From: CAWARU01 sp963805795
GTDB taxonomy: Bacteria > Pseudomonadota > Gammaproteobacteria > UBA6186 > Azoamicaceae
Direction of reading: 5' to 3'
DNA: 64,000 nucleotides
Assembly (NCBI GenBank): GCA_963805795.1
Contig: CAWDVG010000001.1
Location: forward strand, 868,001 to 932,000
Shown one piece after another: positions 53,620 to 61,984 of the stretch. Numbering within the stretch: position 1 is the first letter of the stretch; each line of letters starts with the position of its first letter. Both the position numbers and the translations under genes were made by a program. The notes under the pieces are model-generated. The model did no database searches, was not told the origin of the DNA, and was given only the letters and a program-made list of their open reading frames with translations.

Positions 53620-56289
53620 CTAGGATAGCGGCAAGCTAAAGCGAAACACTGCTCCCCCTGCAAGTCTATTTTCAGCCCATATTTCGCCTCCATGTGCTTT
53701 AATAATATTACGAGCAATAGCCAGTCCCAATCCTAATCCTCTTTCTGGACTCAACCCTTGACCACGATAAAACTTTTCAAAAAGTTTATCTGCTTCATTG
53801 GCTAAAATGCCTTCGCCGCGATCTGCAATACTAATAATCACTTTATTTTTTTGAACAATGGCATAAATATCTATGGGCGTTTCAGGTAAACTAAATTTAA
53901 TGGCATTATCGATTAAATTAATAAGGACTTCCTTCATCAAAGTTTTATCAAAAGGAATGGTGGTTAGTTCAGGATCAAGATGCAAAAAGACGGGTTTATC
54001 GCCCAGTTTACTTTGTAAGGAACGTAGGGTCTCATCTAATAAAATTTCCAAAGAATGATCTAATTTCCTTAGTTTTAATTGTTGCGGATCGGAATAGGCA
54101 ATATGTAAAATATTATTAACAAAATGCTGAATAAAGCCCAATTCAATATAAATTTCTTTACCAAAAGCAAGGATTTGATCTTGGCCAGAACATTCGGCAT
54201 TTACAATTAGTTTTTTGATCGCTTTAATCGCTAACATAGTTGGTTCATGTAAATCTCGAGAGACTGCTTGAAGTAATGCCGTTCGAATTTGATTTTCAGA
54301 TTGCTGAAGCTCAGATTTTTTAGACTCCTCTTCTAAGCGATTCACTTCTAATGCCAAAGCAATTTGTCTTGTACAAGATTCTAATAAATGAATATCCTCC
54401 AAAGTAAAATTTGTTTTGGGTGGAATAGGTCGTACTGCCAAGACGCCTAAAATATTTTCAGAAGTTTTAAGTGGAAGGTAAATGGCATCCGCGGAAGGAA
54501 GCGTTTCTGTGCCAAGTCCTGCAATTTCACCAGAATCTAATACCCATTGCGCAACGGCTATTCCCTTTTCATTGGGTTTCTCAAGCGTTCTAAACCGAGC
54601 ACGAACCATTAACCGTCCTGCTTCGGGCAAAAGCGCAAAGATCTGACTATTGAATAGATCAGAAATATAGTGAAGTGCATTTTCTAACAGATCATCCATT
54701 CCACGAGAGGCCACTAACTTTTGCGTTAGCGTATTAATAACAGCTGAATAATGTTCTCCAATACGCGCAGATTCCGCTTGACGTTGATAAAGAATGGTTA
54801 AATGGCTCACCACATAAGAGGCTAATACCATGATAATCAAAGTGAAGAAATATTGAGGATTTAAAAAAACAGTACTTAAAGGGGGCGGAATAAAGAATAA
54901 ATCATATAGTAACAGGCTGACAACAATCGTTAACAGCGAAGCCCCAATTCTTCCAAACAATGCAACGATGATGATGCCTAGTAAATAGATCATCATCAAA
55001 TTCGAATGTTCTAAGTATGGCTCAAGTAAAAAACTGCAAGTGGTTGCTAGCAATACCACCAACAAAGAAAGCCCATAGATTTTCCAAGGCAAACCTTCTC
55101 TAGCTTTTCCAGTTAGCTTTAAAGGATGAAGTAGTTTAGACTGGCTTCGAATATAGGGTGATGCGGTTACAACGTGTACATTAATTTCACCGCTCTCGCG
55201 CACAATTTCATCCACTAGGCTGCCGAATAGAATCTCTTTCCAACGCGGTTTTAATTGCCGCCAAACCATGATCAAGGTAATATTTTGTTCTCGAGCAAAG
55301 CTCAAAATTTCTTTAACAATATCAAAACCAGACAAAACTTTAGTTTGTGCGCCCAATCTTTCGGCAAATTTCAAATTTTGCAATGCTTGATTTCTGTGTT
55401 TTTCAGAAAGACGAATTCGGGGAATATCGACGTAAACGGCTATCCATTTAGCTTGCATGGTGGTTGCCAATCTTTTGGCTACTCGGATTAATCTTATCGA
55501 TTCTTCACCCGGTCCTACGCAAACTAATATTTTTTCGCTTAAAGGCCAGATGCTGGTAATGCCCTCGCCTCGTCTATATAATAATGCTTCAGAAATCACC
55601 CTTTCTGCGGTTGCCTTTAGTGCGAGTTCTCGTAAGGCAATTAAATTGCCGATACGAAAAAAATGATCCTTGGCAATTTCGGCTTGCCTAGGGAAATAAA
55701 CTTTACCCTCTTTTAAGCGTCTGAGAAGATCCTCTGGGGGTAAATCGACCACTTCAATAGTATCGGCTAAATCGATCATAAAATCGGGCACGGTTTCTTT
55801 GATCGGAACATGAACAATTTGAGAAACGATATCGCTATAACTTTCGATATGCTGTACATTCAGTGTGGTATAAACATCAATGCCCCTGTCTAGAATTTCT
55901 TTAATATCCTGCCAACGTTTATTATGGCGTACCCCGGGTACATTGGTATGCGCCATTTCATCCATTAAAAGCAAGCTTGGTTTTCGTAATAAAGCCCCAT
56001 CTAAATCAAATTCTTGTAAAGTCTTATCTCTATAAAGTACGGATTGTTTCGGCAAAATTTCAATATTTTTTAGTTTTTCTTCTATTTCCGCCCGCCCATG
56101 GGATTCCAGCACCCCAGCCACAACATCAACACCGGCTTTATGCTTGCTAATAGCATCCTCTAACATGGTATAGGTTTTACCTACGCCCGGAGCGGCTCCT
56201 AGATATATTTTAAGCCGACCTCGATGAGGCCCTTCTTCTTTTTTAAGTTTTTGTAATAATACCTCCGGACTAGGCCGCTTATCATTCAT
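53620..56289 (-). CDS. kdpD: KdpD-type sensor kinase lacking the phospho-accepting histidine
   Basis: This is an 889-residue KdpD protein. It has the N-terminal KdpD domain with Walker A GAAPGVGKTYTM (31-42), a Usp domain (about 252-375), four membrane helices (about 402-500), a GAF-like domain (about 520-650), then the dimerisation helix and HATPase. The ATPase boxes look intact: NLIDNAIKFS, DRGEGI, LFEKFYRG and GLGLGLAIA. The H-box, however, reads AVSRDLHEPT: Arg678 occupies the position of the conserved histidine in the usual SHDLRTP. It overlaps kdpC by 4 nt (ATGA). No kdpE response regulator follows; the next gene is on the other strand. It may therefore act through its N-terminal and Usp domains, or be impaired as a kinase. 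Confidence 0.92.
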   Translation of the reverse strand: MNDKRPSPEVLLQKLKKEEGPHRGRLKIYLGAAPGVGKTYTMLEDAISKHKAGVDVVAGVLESHGRAEIEEKLKNIEILPKQSVLYRDKTLQEFDLDGALLRKPSLLLMDEMAHTNVPGVRHNKRWQDIKEILDRGIDVYTTLNVQHIESYSDIVSQIVHVPIKETVPDFMIDLADTIEVVDLPPEDLLRRLKEGKVYFPRQAEIAKDHFFRIGNLIALRELALKATAERVISEALLYRRGEGITSIWPLSEKILVCVGPGEESIRLIRVAKRLATTMQAKWIAVYVDIPRIRLSEKHRNQALQNLKFAERLGAQTKVLSGFDIVKEILSFAREQNITLIMVWRQLKPRWKEILFGSLVDEIVRESGEINVHVVTASPYIRSQSKLLHPLKLTGKAREGLPWKIYGLSLLVVLLATTCSFLLEPYLEHSNLMMIYLLGIIIVALFGRIGASLLTIVVSLLLYDLFFIPPPLSTVFLNPQYFFTLIIMVLASYVVSHLTILYQRQAESARIGEHYSAVINTLTQKLVASRGMDDLLENALHYISDLFNSQIFALLPEAGRLMVRARFRTLEKPNEKGIAVAQWVLDSGEIAGLGTETLPSADAIYLPLKTSENILGVLAVRPIPPKTNFTLEDIHLLESCTRQIALALEVNRLEEESKKSELQQSENQIRTALLQAVSRDLHEPTMLAIKAIKKLIVNAECSGQDQILAFGKEIYIELGFIQHFVNNILHIAYSDPQQLKLRKLDHSLEILLDETLRSLQSKLGDKPVFLHLDPELTTIPFDKTLMKEVLINLIDNAIKFSLPETPIDIYAIVQKNKVIISIADRGEGILANEADKLFEKFYRGQGLSPERGLGLGLAIARNIIKAHGGEIWAENRLAGGAVFRFSLPLS

Positions 56290-56900
56290 TTTTCCACCTT
56301 GTCCATAGCATGTTGATCCAAAATGAGATTAAGTTCTAGAACCTTAAGTCTTGGTTCACCCCAAATATTTAAAAAAGGTTTTTGTATTTGTTTTTCAATA
56401 AGCCCCAGTACTACCTGCTCAGAAATTTTTCTTGCCTTAGCAATACGAGCCACTTGATAATAAGCAGCTAAAGGACTTATCTCTGGATCTAAACCGCTGG
56501 CTGAAGATGTAACTAAGTCAATCGGTATCTGTTTAATAAGCATCGTATTAACAAGCATCGTATTGTTTTGAAGTCGCTTAATTTGATCTTCTATATTCCT
56601 AATTAATTGCGGATTAGATGGGGCAAGATTAGAGGCGGAAGAATTTTCTGCATTATAAGGATAAGGTGTTGTCGCTGAAACTCTACCCCAGAAATATTTG
56701 GGATCCGAAAAATATTGCCCAATTAATACTGATCCAACCACTTTACCTTGAACAGAAACAAAGCTTCCATTAGCTTGCCAAGGAAATAAAACTTGACCAA
56801 TGGCAGTTACAATCAAAGGATAAGCAATTCCCAATAGTAGGCTCAGCACTATCAAAAGCAGGAGTGCGGGCCTAATTTTATCCAATATTAATTTTAACAT
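56286..56900 (-). CDS. kdpC: K+-transporting ATPase subunit C
   Basis: This is the 204-residue KdpC subunit, which stabilises the KdpFABC complex and its ATP affinity. It has an N-terminal membrane helix (about 9-32), the conserved YFWGRVSAT, and the motif SASGLDPEIS. It starts directly after the kdpB stop (TAA then ATG). A short tandem duplication encodes NTML twice (residues about 113-120), from a roughly 15-bp repeat AACAAGCATCGTATT near 56541-56570. The rest is typical. Confidence 0.95.
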   Translation of the reverse strand: MLKLILDKIRPALLLLIVLSLLLGIAYPLIVTAIGQVLFPWQANGSFVSVQGKVVGSVLIGQYFSDPKYFWGRVSATTPYPYNAENSSASNLAPSNPQLIRNIEDQIKRLQNNTMLVNTMLIKQIPIDLVTSSASGLDPEISPLAAYYQVARIAKARKISEQVVLGLIEKQIQKPFLNIWGEPRLKVLELNLILDQHAMDKVEK

Positions 56901-58970
56901 TTATAAACCCAAACCGACGAGCAACATATCTATTAATTTTATACCTAGGAAAGGGGCTGTTAACCCACCCAAACCATAAACTAAACCATTTTTTCTTAAT
57001 AATTTTGATGCTGATTCATGGCGGTAAGAAGTGCCTTTTAGTGCAACTGGAATTAACAAGACAATGATTAAAGCATTAAAAATAACCGCTGATAATACTG
57101 CCGAATGCGGAGAATTTAATTGCATAATATTTAATATTTTTAATTCTGGATAGATGCTAATTAATAATGCAGGCAATAAAGCAAAATATTTGGCTAAATC
57201 ATTGGCAACACTAAATGTCGTCAAGGCGCCTCGGGTCATTAATAATTGTTTTCCAATAGAGACCACTTCAATTAATTTGGTGGGATTGGAATCTAAATCA
57301 ATCATATTTCCGGCTTCTTTAGCAGCCTGAGTTCCTGTATTCATGGCAAGTGCCACATCTGCCTGAGCCAAAGCCGGTGCATCGTTGGTACCATCTCCTG
57401 TCATGGCAACCATATGCCCTTCTGCTTGTAATCTTCGAATCAAATTAATTTTGTCTTCTGGTTTGGCATTCGCGAGGAAATCATCCACCCCAGCTTCCAG
57501 TGCGATTGCAGCAGCCGTTAAAGGGTTATCTCCTGTAATCATAATAGTTTTGATACCCATTTGTCTGAGTTCTGCAAAGCGTTCACGCAATCTGCCTTTT
57601 ACTATATCTTTAAGATGAACAAGACCCAAAACTTTCAGGTCTTCAATTACAATTAATGGAGTACCCCCTTGATTAGAAATAGTAGACGCCATTTCTTTTA
57701 CATCTGGGGGTATACTTCCTCCCCTTTTTTCTAAATAAGATTCAATGGCCAATTCTGAGCCTTTACGTATTTGTCTCTCTCCTAAGTTGACTCCGCTCAT
57801 ACCACTTTGAGCGCTAAAGGGGATAAAGCTGGCTTGCTCCTCTGCCATTTTTCTTTCTCTTAGTCCATATTTTTCTTTTGCTAAAATCACGATACTTCGA
57901 CCCTCGGGTGTTTCATCTGCCAAAGAGGCAAGCTGTGCTACTTCCGCTAATACCTCTGTGCTTACGCCTTTAGTGGGTAAAAATTCCATTGCTTGTCTAT
58001 TACCCAAGGTAATAGTTCCTGTTTTATCTAATAGTAATATATCCACATCTCCTGCGGCTTCTATTGCCCGTCCAGAAAAGGCTATTACGTTAGATTGTAT
58101 CATGCGATCAATACCAGCAATTCCAATAGCAGAGAGTAAGCCAGCAATCGTTGTAGGAGCCAAACATACAAATAAAGCAATCAGGTAAGTAACCTTAACC
58201 AGACTGCCAGAACCTACAGCCTGCACGCTGTAGTTTGAAAAAGGCAATAAACTACTGCAAACCAATAAAAAAACCAAGGCAAGGGCAGCAAGCAATATGG
58301 TTAATGCGATTTCATTAGGGGTTTTGCCGCGTTTTGCGCCTTCTACCAATGCAATGATTTTATCTAAAAATGTTTCCCCTCTGCCTGCTGTAATGCGAAC
58401 AATAAGCCAATCTGAAATAACCTCTGTTCCTCCCGTAACAGAATCCCGATCTCCCCCACTTTCACGAATAACAGGGGCGCTTTCTCCAGAAATAGCACTT
58501 TCATTGACAAAGGCAATGCCTTCAATCACTTCTCCATCACTGGGGATCATATCACCTGCTTCAACTAACACCACGTTGCCAATCTTGAGATCAGCCGCTT
58601 CTGTCCAAGTCCATTTTGAATCTCTCTTTGGTTTATCTAATTTTTTTGCTTGCAATTGACTGCGCGTATTACGTAAAGTTTGAGCCTGAGCTTTTCCACG
58701 TCCTTCTGCTAATGCTTCAGATAAGTTGGCAAAAAAGACGGTAAACCAAAGCCAGAGACTGATAGCAAAAATAAAACCTGCAGGCGCCTCACCTACACTG
58801 ATGAGGGCTTGAAAAAAAAGTAGACTTGACAAAAATGCGCCTAAATAGACGCAAAACATAACAGGATTTTTGATTTGTACTTGCGGAGTTAATTTTTTGC
58901 AGGCATCCCACAATGCCATCTTAATAATTTTCAAGTTCCATTGAGAAAAAAAACGACTATCCGTTCCCAT
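56901..58970 (-). CDS. kdpB: K+-transporting ATPase subunit B (P-type ATPase)
   Basis: This is the catalytic P-type (P1A) ATPase subunit of the high-affinity K+ pump, 689 residues. The actuator motif SGES is at 161-164, helix-4 APTTIAGLLSAIGIAG follows, and the phosphorylation motif is DKTGTIT with Asp315. The hinge reads GDGTNDAPALAQADVA. ATG 58970 overlaps the end of kdpA by 14 nt and has TTGGAG 5 nt upstream; an in-frame start at 58997 lies deeper within kdpA. No key residue is missing. Confidence 0.96.
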   Translation of the reverse strand: MGTDSRFFSQWNLKIIKMALWDACKKLTPQVQIKNPVMFCVYLGAFLSSLLFFQALISVGEAPAGFIFAISLWLWFTVFFANLSEALAEGRGKAQAQTLRNTRSQLQAKKLDKPKRDSKWTWTEAADLKIGNVVLVEAGDMIPSDGEVIEGIAFVNESAISGESAPVIRESGGDRDSVTGGTEVISDWLIVRITAGRGETFLDKIIALVEGAKRGKTPNEIALTILLAALALVFLLVCSSLLPFSNYSVQAVGSGSLVKVTYLIALFVCLAPTTIAGLLSAIGIAGIDRMIQSNVIAFSGRAIEAAGDVDILLLDKTGTITLGNRQAMEFLPTKGVSTEVLAEVAQLASLADETPEGRSIVILAKEKYGLRERKMAEEQASFIPFSAQSGMSGVNLGERQIRKGSELAIESYLEKRGGSIPPDVKEMASTISNQGGTPLIVIEDLKVLGLVHLKDIVKGRLRERFAELRQMGIKTIMITGDNPLTAAAIALEAGVDDFLANAKPEDKINLIRRLQAEGHMVAMTGDGTNDAPALAQADVALAMNTGTQAAKEAGNMIDLDSNPTKLIEVVSIGKQLLMTRGALTTFSVANDLAKYFALLPALLISIYPELKILNIMQLNSPHSAVLSAVIFNALIIVLLIPVALKGTSYRHESASKLLRKNGLVYGLGGLTAPFLGIKLIDMLLVGLGL

Positions 58971-60786
58971 GATGGCTCCAAAGCTGTAAATGCTCAATCA
59001 AAGGACCTAATACCAGCGCCGGGAAAAAGGAAAGCGCAGCTATCATTAGGATAATACTTACCAATAATATTACAAATAAAGTAGAATGGGTCTGCAAAGT
59101 TCCCAAACTGGTTGGAATACGTTTTTTCTGTGCCAGTGAACCTGCCAATGCTAAAGCTGGGATCAACAACCAATAGCGTCCAATTAGCATAACGAAACCA
59201 CCGATAATATTATAAAAGCTTGTGTTTGCATTTAAGCCAGAAAATGCGCTGCCATTATTGTTTGCCATTGACGTAAATGCATAAAGAATTTCTGTAAAAC
59301 CATGGGCCGCGGGATTCAAAATCGATGCAACTCCCATTTTTGTAGTAAGAGAAAGAGCGGTCACAGCTAAGACAACCAATGGCATGACTAAAATCGCAAA
59401 GGAGGCCATTTTCATTTCAAAAGCTTCGATTTTTTTGCCAAGATATTCGGGCGTTCTACCCACCATTAAACCTGCTACAAATACAGTTAAAATAATAAAT
59501 AGCAACATGCTATACAGGCCAGAACCTACCCCGCCAAAAACAACTTCACCTAAATGCATAAGCAATAAAGAAATCAAACCGCCTAAAGGGGTAAAAGAAT
59601 CGAGCATAGCATTGACTGAACCATTAGAAGTTGCTGTGCTGGCAGTGGCCCAAAGTGCAGAGCTGACAATTCCAAAACGGGTTTCCTTCCCCTCCATATT
59701 TCCACCGGGAGATAAGCCAGGATGATATTTTTGATCGATAGATAAAGATGAGAGCAAAGGATTTTCATTTTGTTCAAAACAAATACTGCACAGCTGTAAG
59801 GGAATAAAAATAATGAACATAGCTATTAATATGGCATTCCCTTGTCGACGATCATTCACCATAATCCCAAAAGTAAAACAAAAAGCGATTGGGATCAATA
59901 GTATGGCCAACATTTGCAATAAATTAGTCAAGGGATTTGGATTTTCAAAGGGGTGTGCAGAATTTGCATTAAAAAAGCCACCGCCATTAGAACCTAATTG
60001 CTTAATAGCCAGTTGTGAGGCAACAGGTCCCATGGCAATTATTTGTTCTGATATTTTACCTGTTTCTTTATTATTGATTTGTTCAATTTGTCCCGATGCT
60101 GCAGATTGCGTTGTCATGTTATTCGCATTCACTGTGAAGGGTTGTATCAGGGAAACTTTTTGATAAACTTTAAAATTTTGAATGACCCCTTGCGAAACAA
60201 AAATCAAAGCAAAAATAAAAGATAAGGGAAGAAGAATATAAAGAATGCCTCGCAGGGTATCCACCCAAAAATTTCCTAAACCTTTACTTTCTGTTCGAAT
60301 AAAACCGCGAATAAAAGCAACCAGAACCGACATTCCTGTTGCTGCTGAAATAAAGTTTTGCACAGTAAAAGCCAGCATTTGGGCCCAATAGCTCATCACC
60401 GTTTCGCCAGAATAGGCTTGCCAGTCGGTATTCGTCGTAAAGCTAATGGCTGTATTAAATGCGAGATCAGGTGGAATATTGGGGAAAGCCTGTGGGTTTA
60501 ATGCATTCCAAGTGATGAATCCTTGGGTTCTTTGAATCAGGTAGATGATAACTAGCCCTAGAAAGTTAAAGACTAGCAATGAACCCAAATAATGTTTCCA
60601 GTTCATGCCTTGTTCAGGTTGAATACCCGATAGGCGATAGATAGCACGTTCAAAAGGACCTATTACTTTATCGAAGCCGCAGGGTTTGTTTTCATATACC
60701 CTTGCCATATAGGAACCCAAGGGTTTAGCACAAATCAATAAGGCGAGAAGATAAAGTAACCATTGAAAAAATGCCATTTTTGTCAT
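58957..60786 (-). CDS. kdpA: K+-transporting ATPase subunit A
   Basis: This is the K+-channel-like subunit of KdpFABC, about 609 residues with ten or more membrane helices and four pore loops. The first (SFTTNTDWQAYSGETVMSYW) and the GSNGGGFFNANSAHPFENPN loop are typical. It is longer than E. coli KdpA (557), with an insertion of about 40 residues after helix 4 rich in Asn, Thr and Gln (SLIQPFTVNANNMTTQSAAS). The start is uncertain: ATG 60786, ATG 60777 or TTG 60798. A large inverted repeat lies immediately upstream. Confidence 0.95.
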   Translation of the reverse strand: MTKMAFFQWLLYLLALLICAKPLGSYMARVYENKPCGFDKVIGPFERAIYRLSGIQPEQGMNWKHYLGSLLVFNFLGLVIIYLIQRTQGFITWNALNPQAFPNIPPDLAFNTAISFTTNTDWQAYSGETVMSYWAQMLAFTVQNFISAATGMSVLVAFIRGFIRTESKGLGNFWVDTLRGILYILLPLSFIFALIFVSQGVIQNFKVYQKVSLIQPFTVNANNMTTQSAASGQIEQINNKETGKISEQIIAMGPVASQLAIKQLGSNGGGFFNANSAHPFENPNPLTNLLQMLAILLIPIAFCFTFGIMVNDRRQGNAILIAMFIIFIPLQLCSICFEQNENPLLSSLSIDQKYHPGLSPGGNMEGKETRFGIVSSALWATASTATSNGSVNAMLDSFTPLGGLISLLLMHLGEVVFGGVGSGLYSMLLFIILTVFVAGLMVGRTPEYLGKKIEAFEMKMASFAILVMPLVVLAVTALSLTTKMGVASILNPAAHGFTEILYAFTSMANNNGSAFSGLNANTSFYNIIGGFVMLIGRYWLLIPALALAGSLAQKKRIPTSLGTLQTHSTLFVILLVSIILMIAALSFFPALVLGPLIEHLQLWSHHGNG

Positions 60787-60800
60787 GAAAAGCCCCAAGG

Positions 60801-60885
60801 GGGGCCATGTCGTTATTTGTTACATTACTACAGGGCCCAGGTGCCTTGTAACAATGAACCATGTAACAAGTAACGACATGGCCCC
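60801..60885. repeat. Near-perfect 25-bp inverted repeat between kdpF and kdpA
   Basis: The left arm 60801-60825 (starting GGGGCCATGTCGTTA) and the right arm 60861-60885 (ending TAACGACATGGCCCC) match at 24 of 25 positions around a 35-nt loop. The TTGTTACA at the inner end of the left arm can also pair with TGTAACAA in the loop (60848-60855), giving an alternative shorter hairpin. It lies 15 nt from the probable kdpA start, inside the operon. It may be an inserted palindromic element or an RNA structure controlling kdpA expression. Confidence 0.75.
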
Positions 60886-60895
60886 TTTATTAATA

Positions 60896-60985
60896 TTAAA
60901 ACAACTCTGGCTTAAATAAAGCAACCAATAAATAGACAAAAAGTATTAAAACAAGCCCTGCACATAAACCGTGGAGCAAAGTCAT
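60896..60985 (-). CDS. kdpF: KdpF small subunit
   Basis: This is a 29-residue single-helix membrane peptide (MTLLHGLCAGLVLILFVYLL, then VALFKPELF). It matches KdpF, the smallest subunit that stabilises the KdpABC complex, in size, position and ending (ALxxPExF pattern). GGAG lies 7 nt upstream. Its start overlaps the stop of the upstream 32-codon gene (ATGA). It is missed by ordinary length cut-offs. Confidence 0.88.
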   Translation of the reverse strand: MTLLHGLCAGLVLILFVYLLVALFKPELF

Positions 60986-61080
60986 TGTCTTCTCCGATAC
61001 AAATAATTAAAAAAAGCTAATAGCGCAAAGCAGCTTGAAAAAAAACCAATGAATAACAGTAAAAATACCAAATCTTGCAT
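60982..61080 (-). CDS. 32-residue membrane peptide upstream of kdpF
   Basis: This is a 32-codon gene encoding one hydrophobic helix with a basic end: MQDLVFLLLFIGFFSSCFAL, then LAFFNYLYRRRQ. It overlaps kdpF by 4 nt, so the two are translationally coupled. Similar tiny membrane peptides starting M-x-D-L-x-F are found just upstream of kdpF in other proteobacteria, which supports a real gene. It may be the first gene of the kdp operon. No clear ribosome site is seen. Function unknown. Confidence 0.7.
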   Translation of the reverse strand: MQDLVFLLLFIGFFSSCFALLAFFNYLYRRRQ

Positions 61081-61181
61081 TTTGTTTGAAACTCTATAAG
61101 ACCTAAGTTTTATTATAGGCTGAGCTTTAGTGATTAACAAAGGGCCAGGGGCAGCCAAGGGACCATACTAGCCTTGGGTCC

Positions 61182-61736
61182 CTACTGGTCTTTTTGGCGG
61201 ATGGCGGCCATCTCTTTGGGGCTTCCTTGAACGCAGTCCGGAGTCAACCTGTCAATGATTAAAATGCCATTCACATGGTCTATCTCATGTTGAATCACTC
61301 TCGCTAAAAAGCCATGGGCTTTTGTTTTAATCCATTTTCCGTCAGGCGTTTGACCTTCATAATAAATGCTTTTATAGCGTTTTACTTTACCCACCTTTTC
61401 AGCCACAGAGAAACAACCCTCCCAGTCAGCAAAAATGCCATCCGCTTCGATGGGGGTATAGGAGGGGTTAATAAGAACAGTGAGCGGCACTTCTTCTATT
61501 GCATCGACTCGGTAGGAAATAGCTTCTTCCGGAACTAAGTAAACGAGGATTTTAACATGATGGCCTACCTGGTTTGCAGCTAATCCCACACCATCAATTT
61601 CTACTACCTTTTTTTTCATGGCTTCGATTAACTCAAGCATATCTGGGGAGAGAGGAAATGCAACGGCCTTACAGGGTACTTTCAGCATATCTTTGGCATT
61701 TACAGAATGTTCAATCGTGACCAGTTCTAAAGACAT
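61182..61736 (-). CDS. def: Peptide deformylase
   Basis: This metalloenzyme removes the N-terminal formyl group from new proteins. The three motifs are present: GVGLAANQVG, EGCFS and QHEIDHVNG, supplying the Cys and two His metal ligands and the catalytic Glu. The length of 184 residues is slightly above the usual 170 or so. The fmt neighbour usual for def is absent, so this may be a second, non-canonical deformylase. The start lies inside an out-of-frame VapB-like reading frame (61711-61815), and AGGGGA lies 12 nt upstream; translation may be coupled to that frame. Confidence 0.93.
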   Translation of the reverse strand: MSLELVTIEHSVNAKDMLKVPCKAVAFPLSPDMLELIEAMKKKVVEIDGVGLAANQVGHHVKILVYLVPEEAISYRVDAIEEVPLTVLINPSYTPIEADGIFADWEGCFSVAEKVGKVKRYKSIYYEGQTPDGKWIKTKAHGFLARVIQHEIDHVNGILIIDRLTPDCVQGSPKEMAAIRQKDQ

Positions 61737-61815
61737 CTGTTATGGTTTCCCCTGTTTGATGAGCCAAGACCCGCGCCAATTGATCGGCTTTGGGGTGCTT
61801 TATATTAAGAGACAT
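61711..61815 (-). pseudogene. Truncated VapB-like antitoxin frame overlapping def
   Basis: This is a 34-codon frame with a perfect ribosome site (AAGGAGG, 7-9 nt before ATG 61815). It encodes MSLNIKHPKADQLARVLAHQ, then TGETITD. This matches the N-terminal segment of VapB/PSK-type antitoxins (pattern ...IKDPEADRLARELAxxTGETxTEA). It then runs out of family similarity at the point where def begins and stops within def. A full VapB would be 70-90 residues and be followed by vapC, which is absent. It is probably a remnant, but its strong ribosome site may now drive translation of def. Confidence 0.7.
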
Positions 61816-61984
61816 ATTGGTATCCTCCTTCTTTATAATTATACTTATTCTTCCTTCCAAATCAATCTTCCAAATCAATACTGTTTAAGTATCTAGCAAT
61901 TTAAAATTGTACGTTTTACTCGTTCTTGATATATTATCAATAGCTAATGAGTAGTAGATCTGGCATATTTTAAAGGAAAAATGA

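Noticed and set aside
60801..60885. A 19-codon minus-strand frame inside the kdp inverted repeat, as a possible leader peptide
   Set aside because: It starts and ends within the repeat arms, lacks a ribosome site and has no codon run suggesting attenuation.
61141..61184. GC-rich palindrome after def as an intrinsic terminator
   Set aside because: The stem GGGACC/GGTCCC is plausible, but no T-run follows in the def direction; kept only as part of the GGGCC-island observation.
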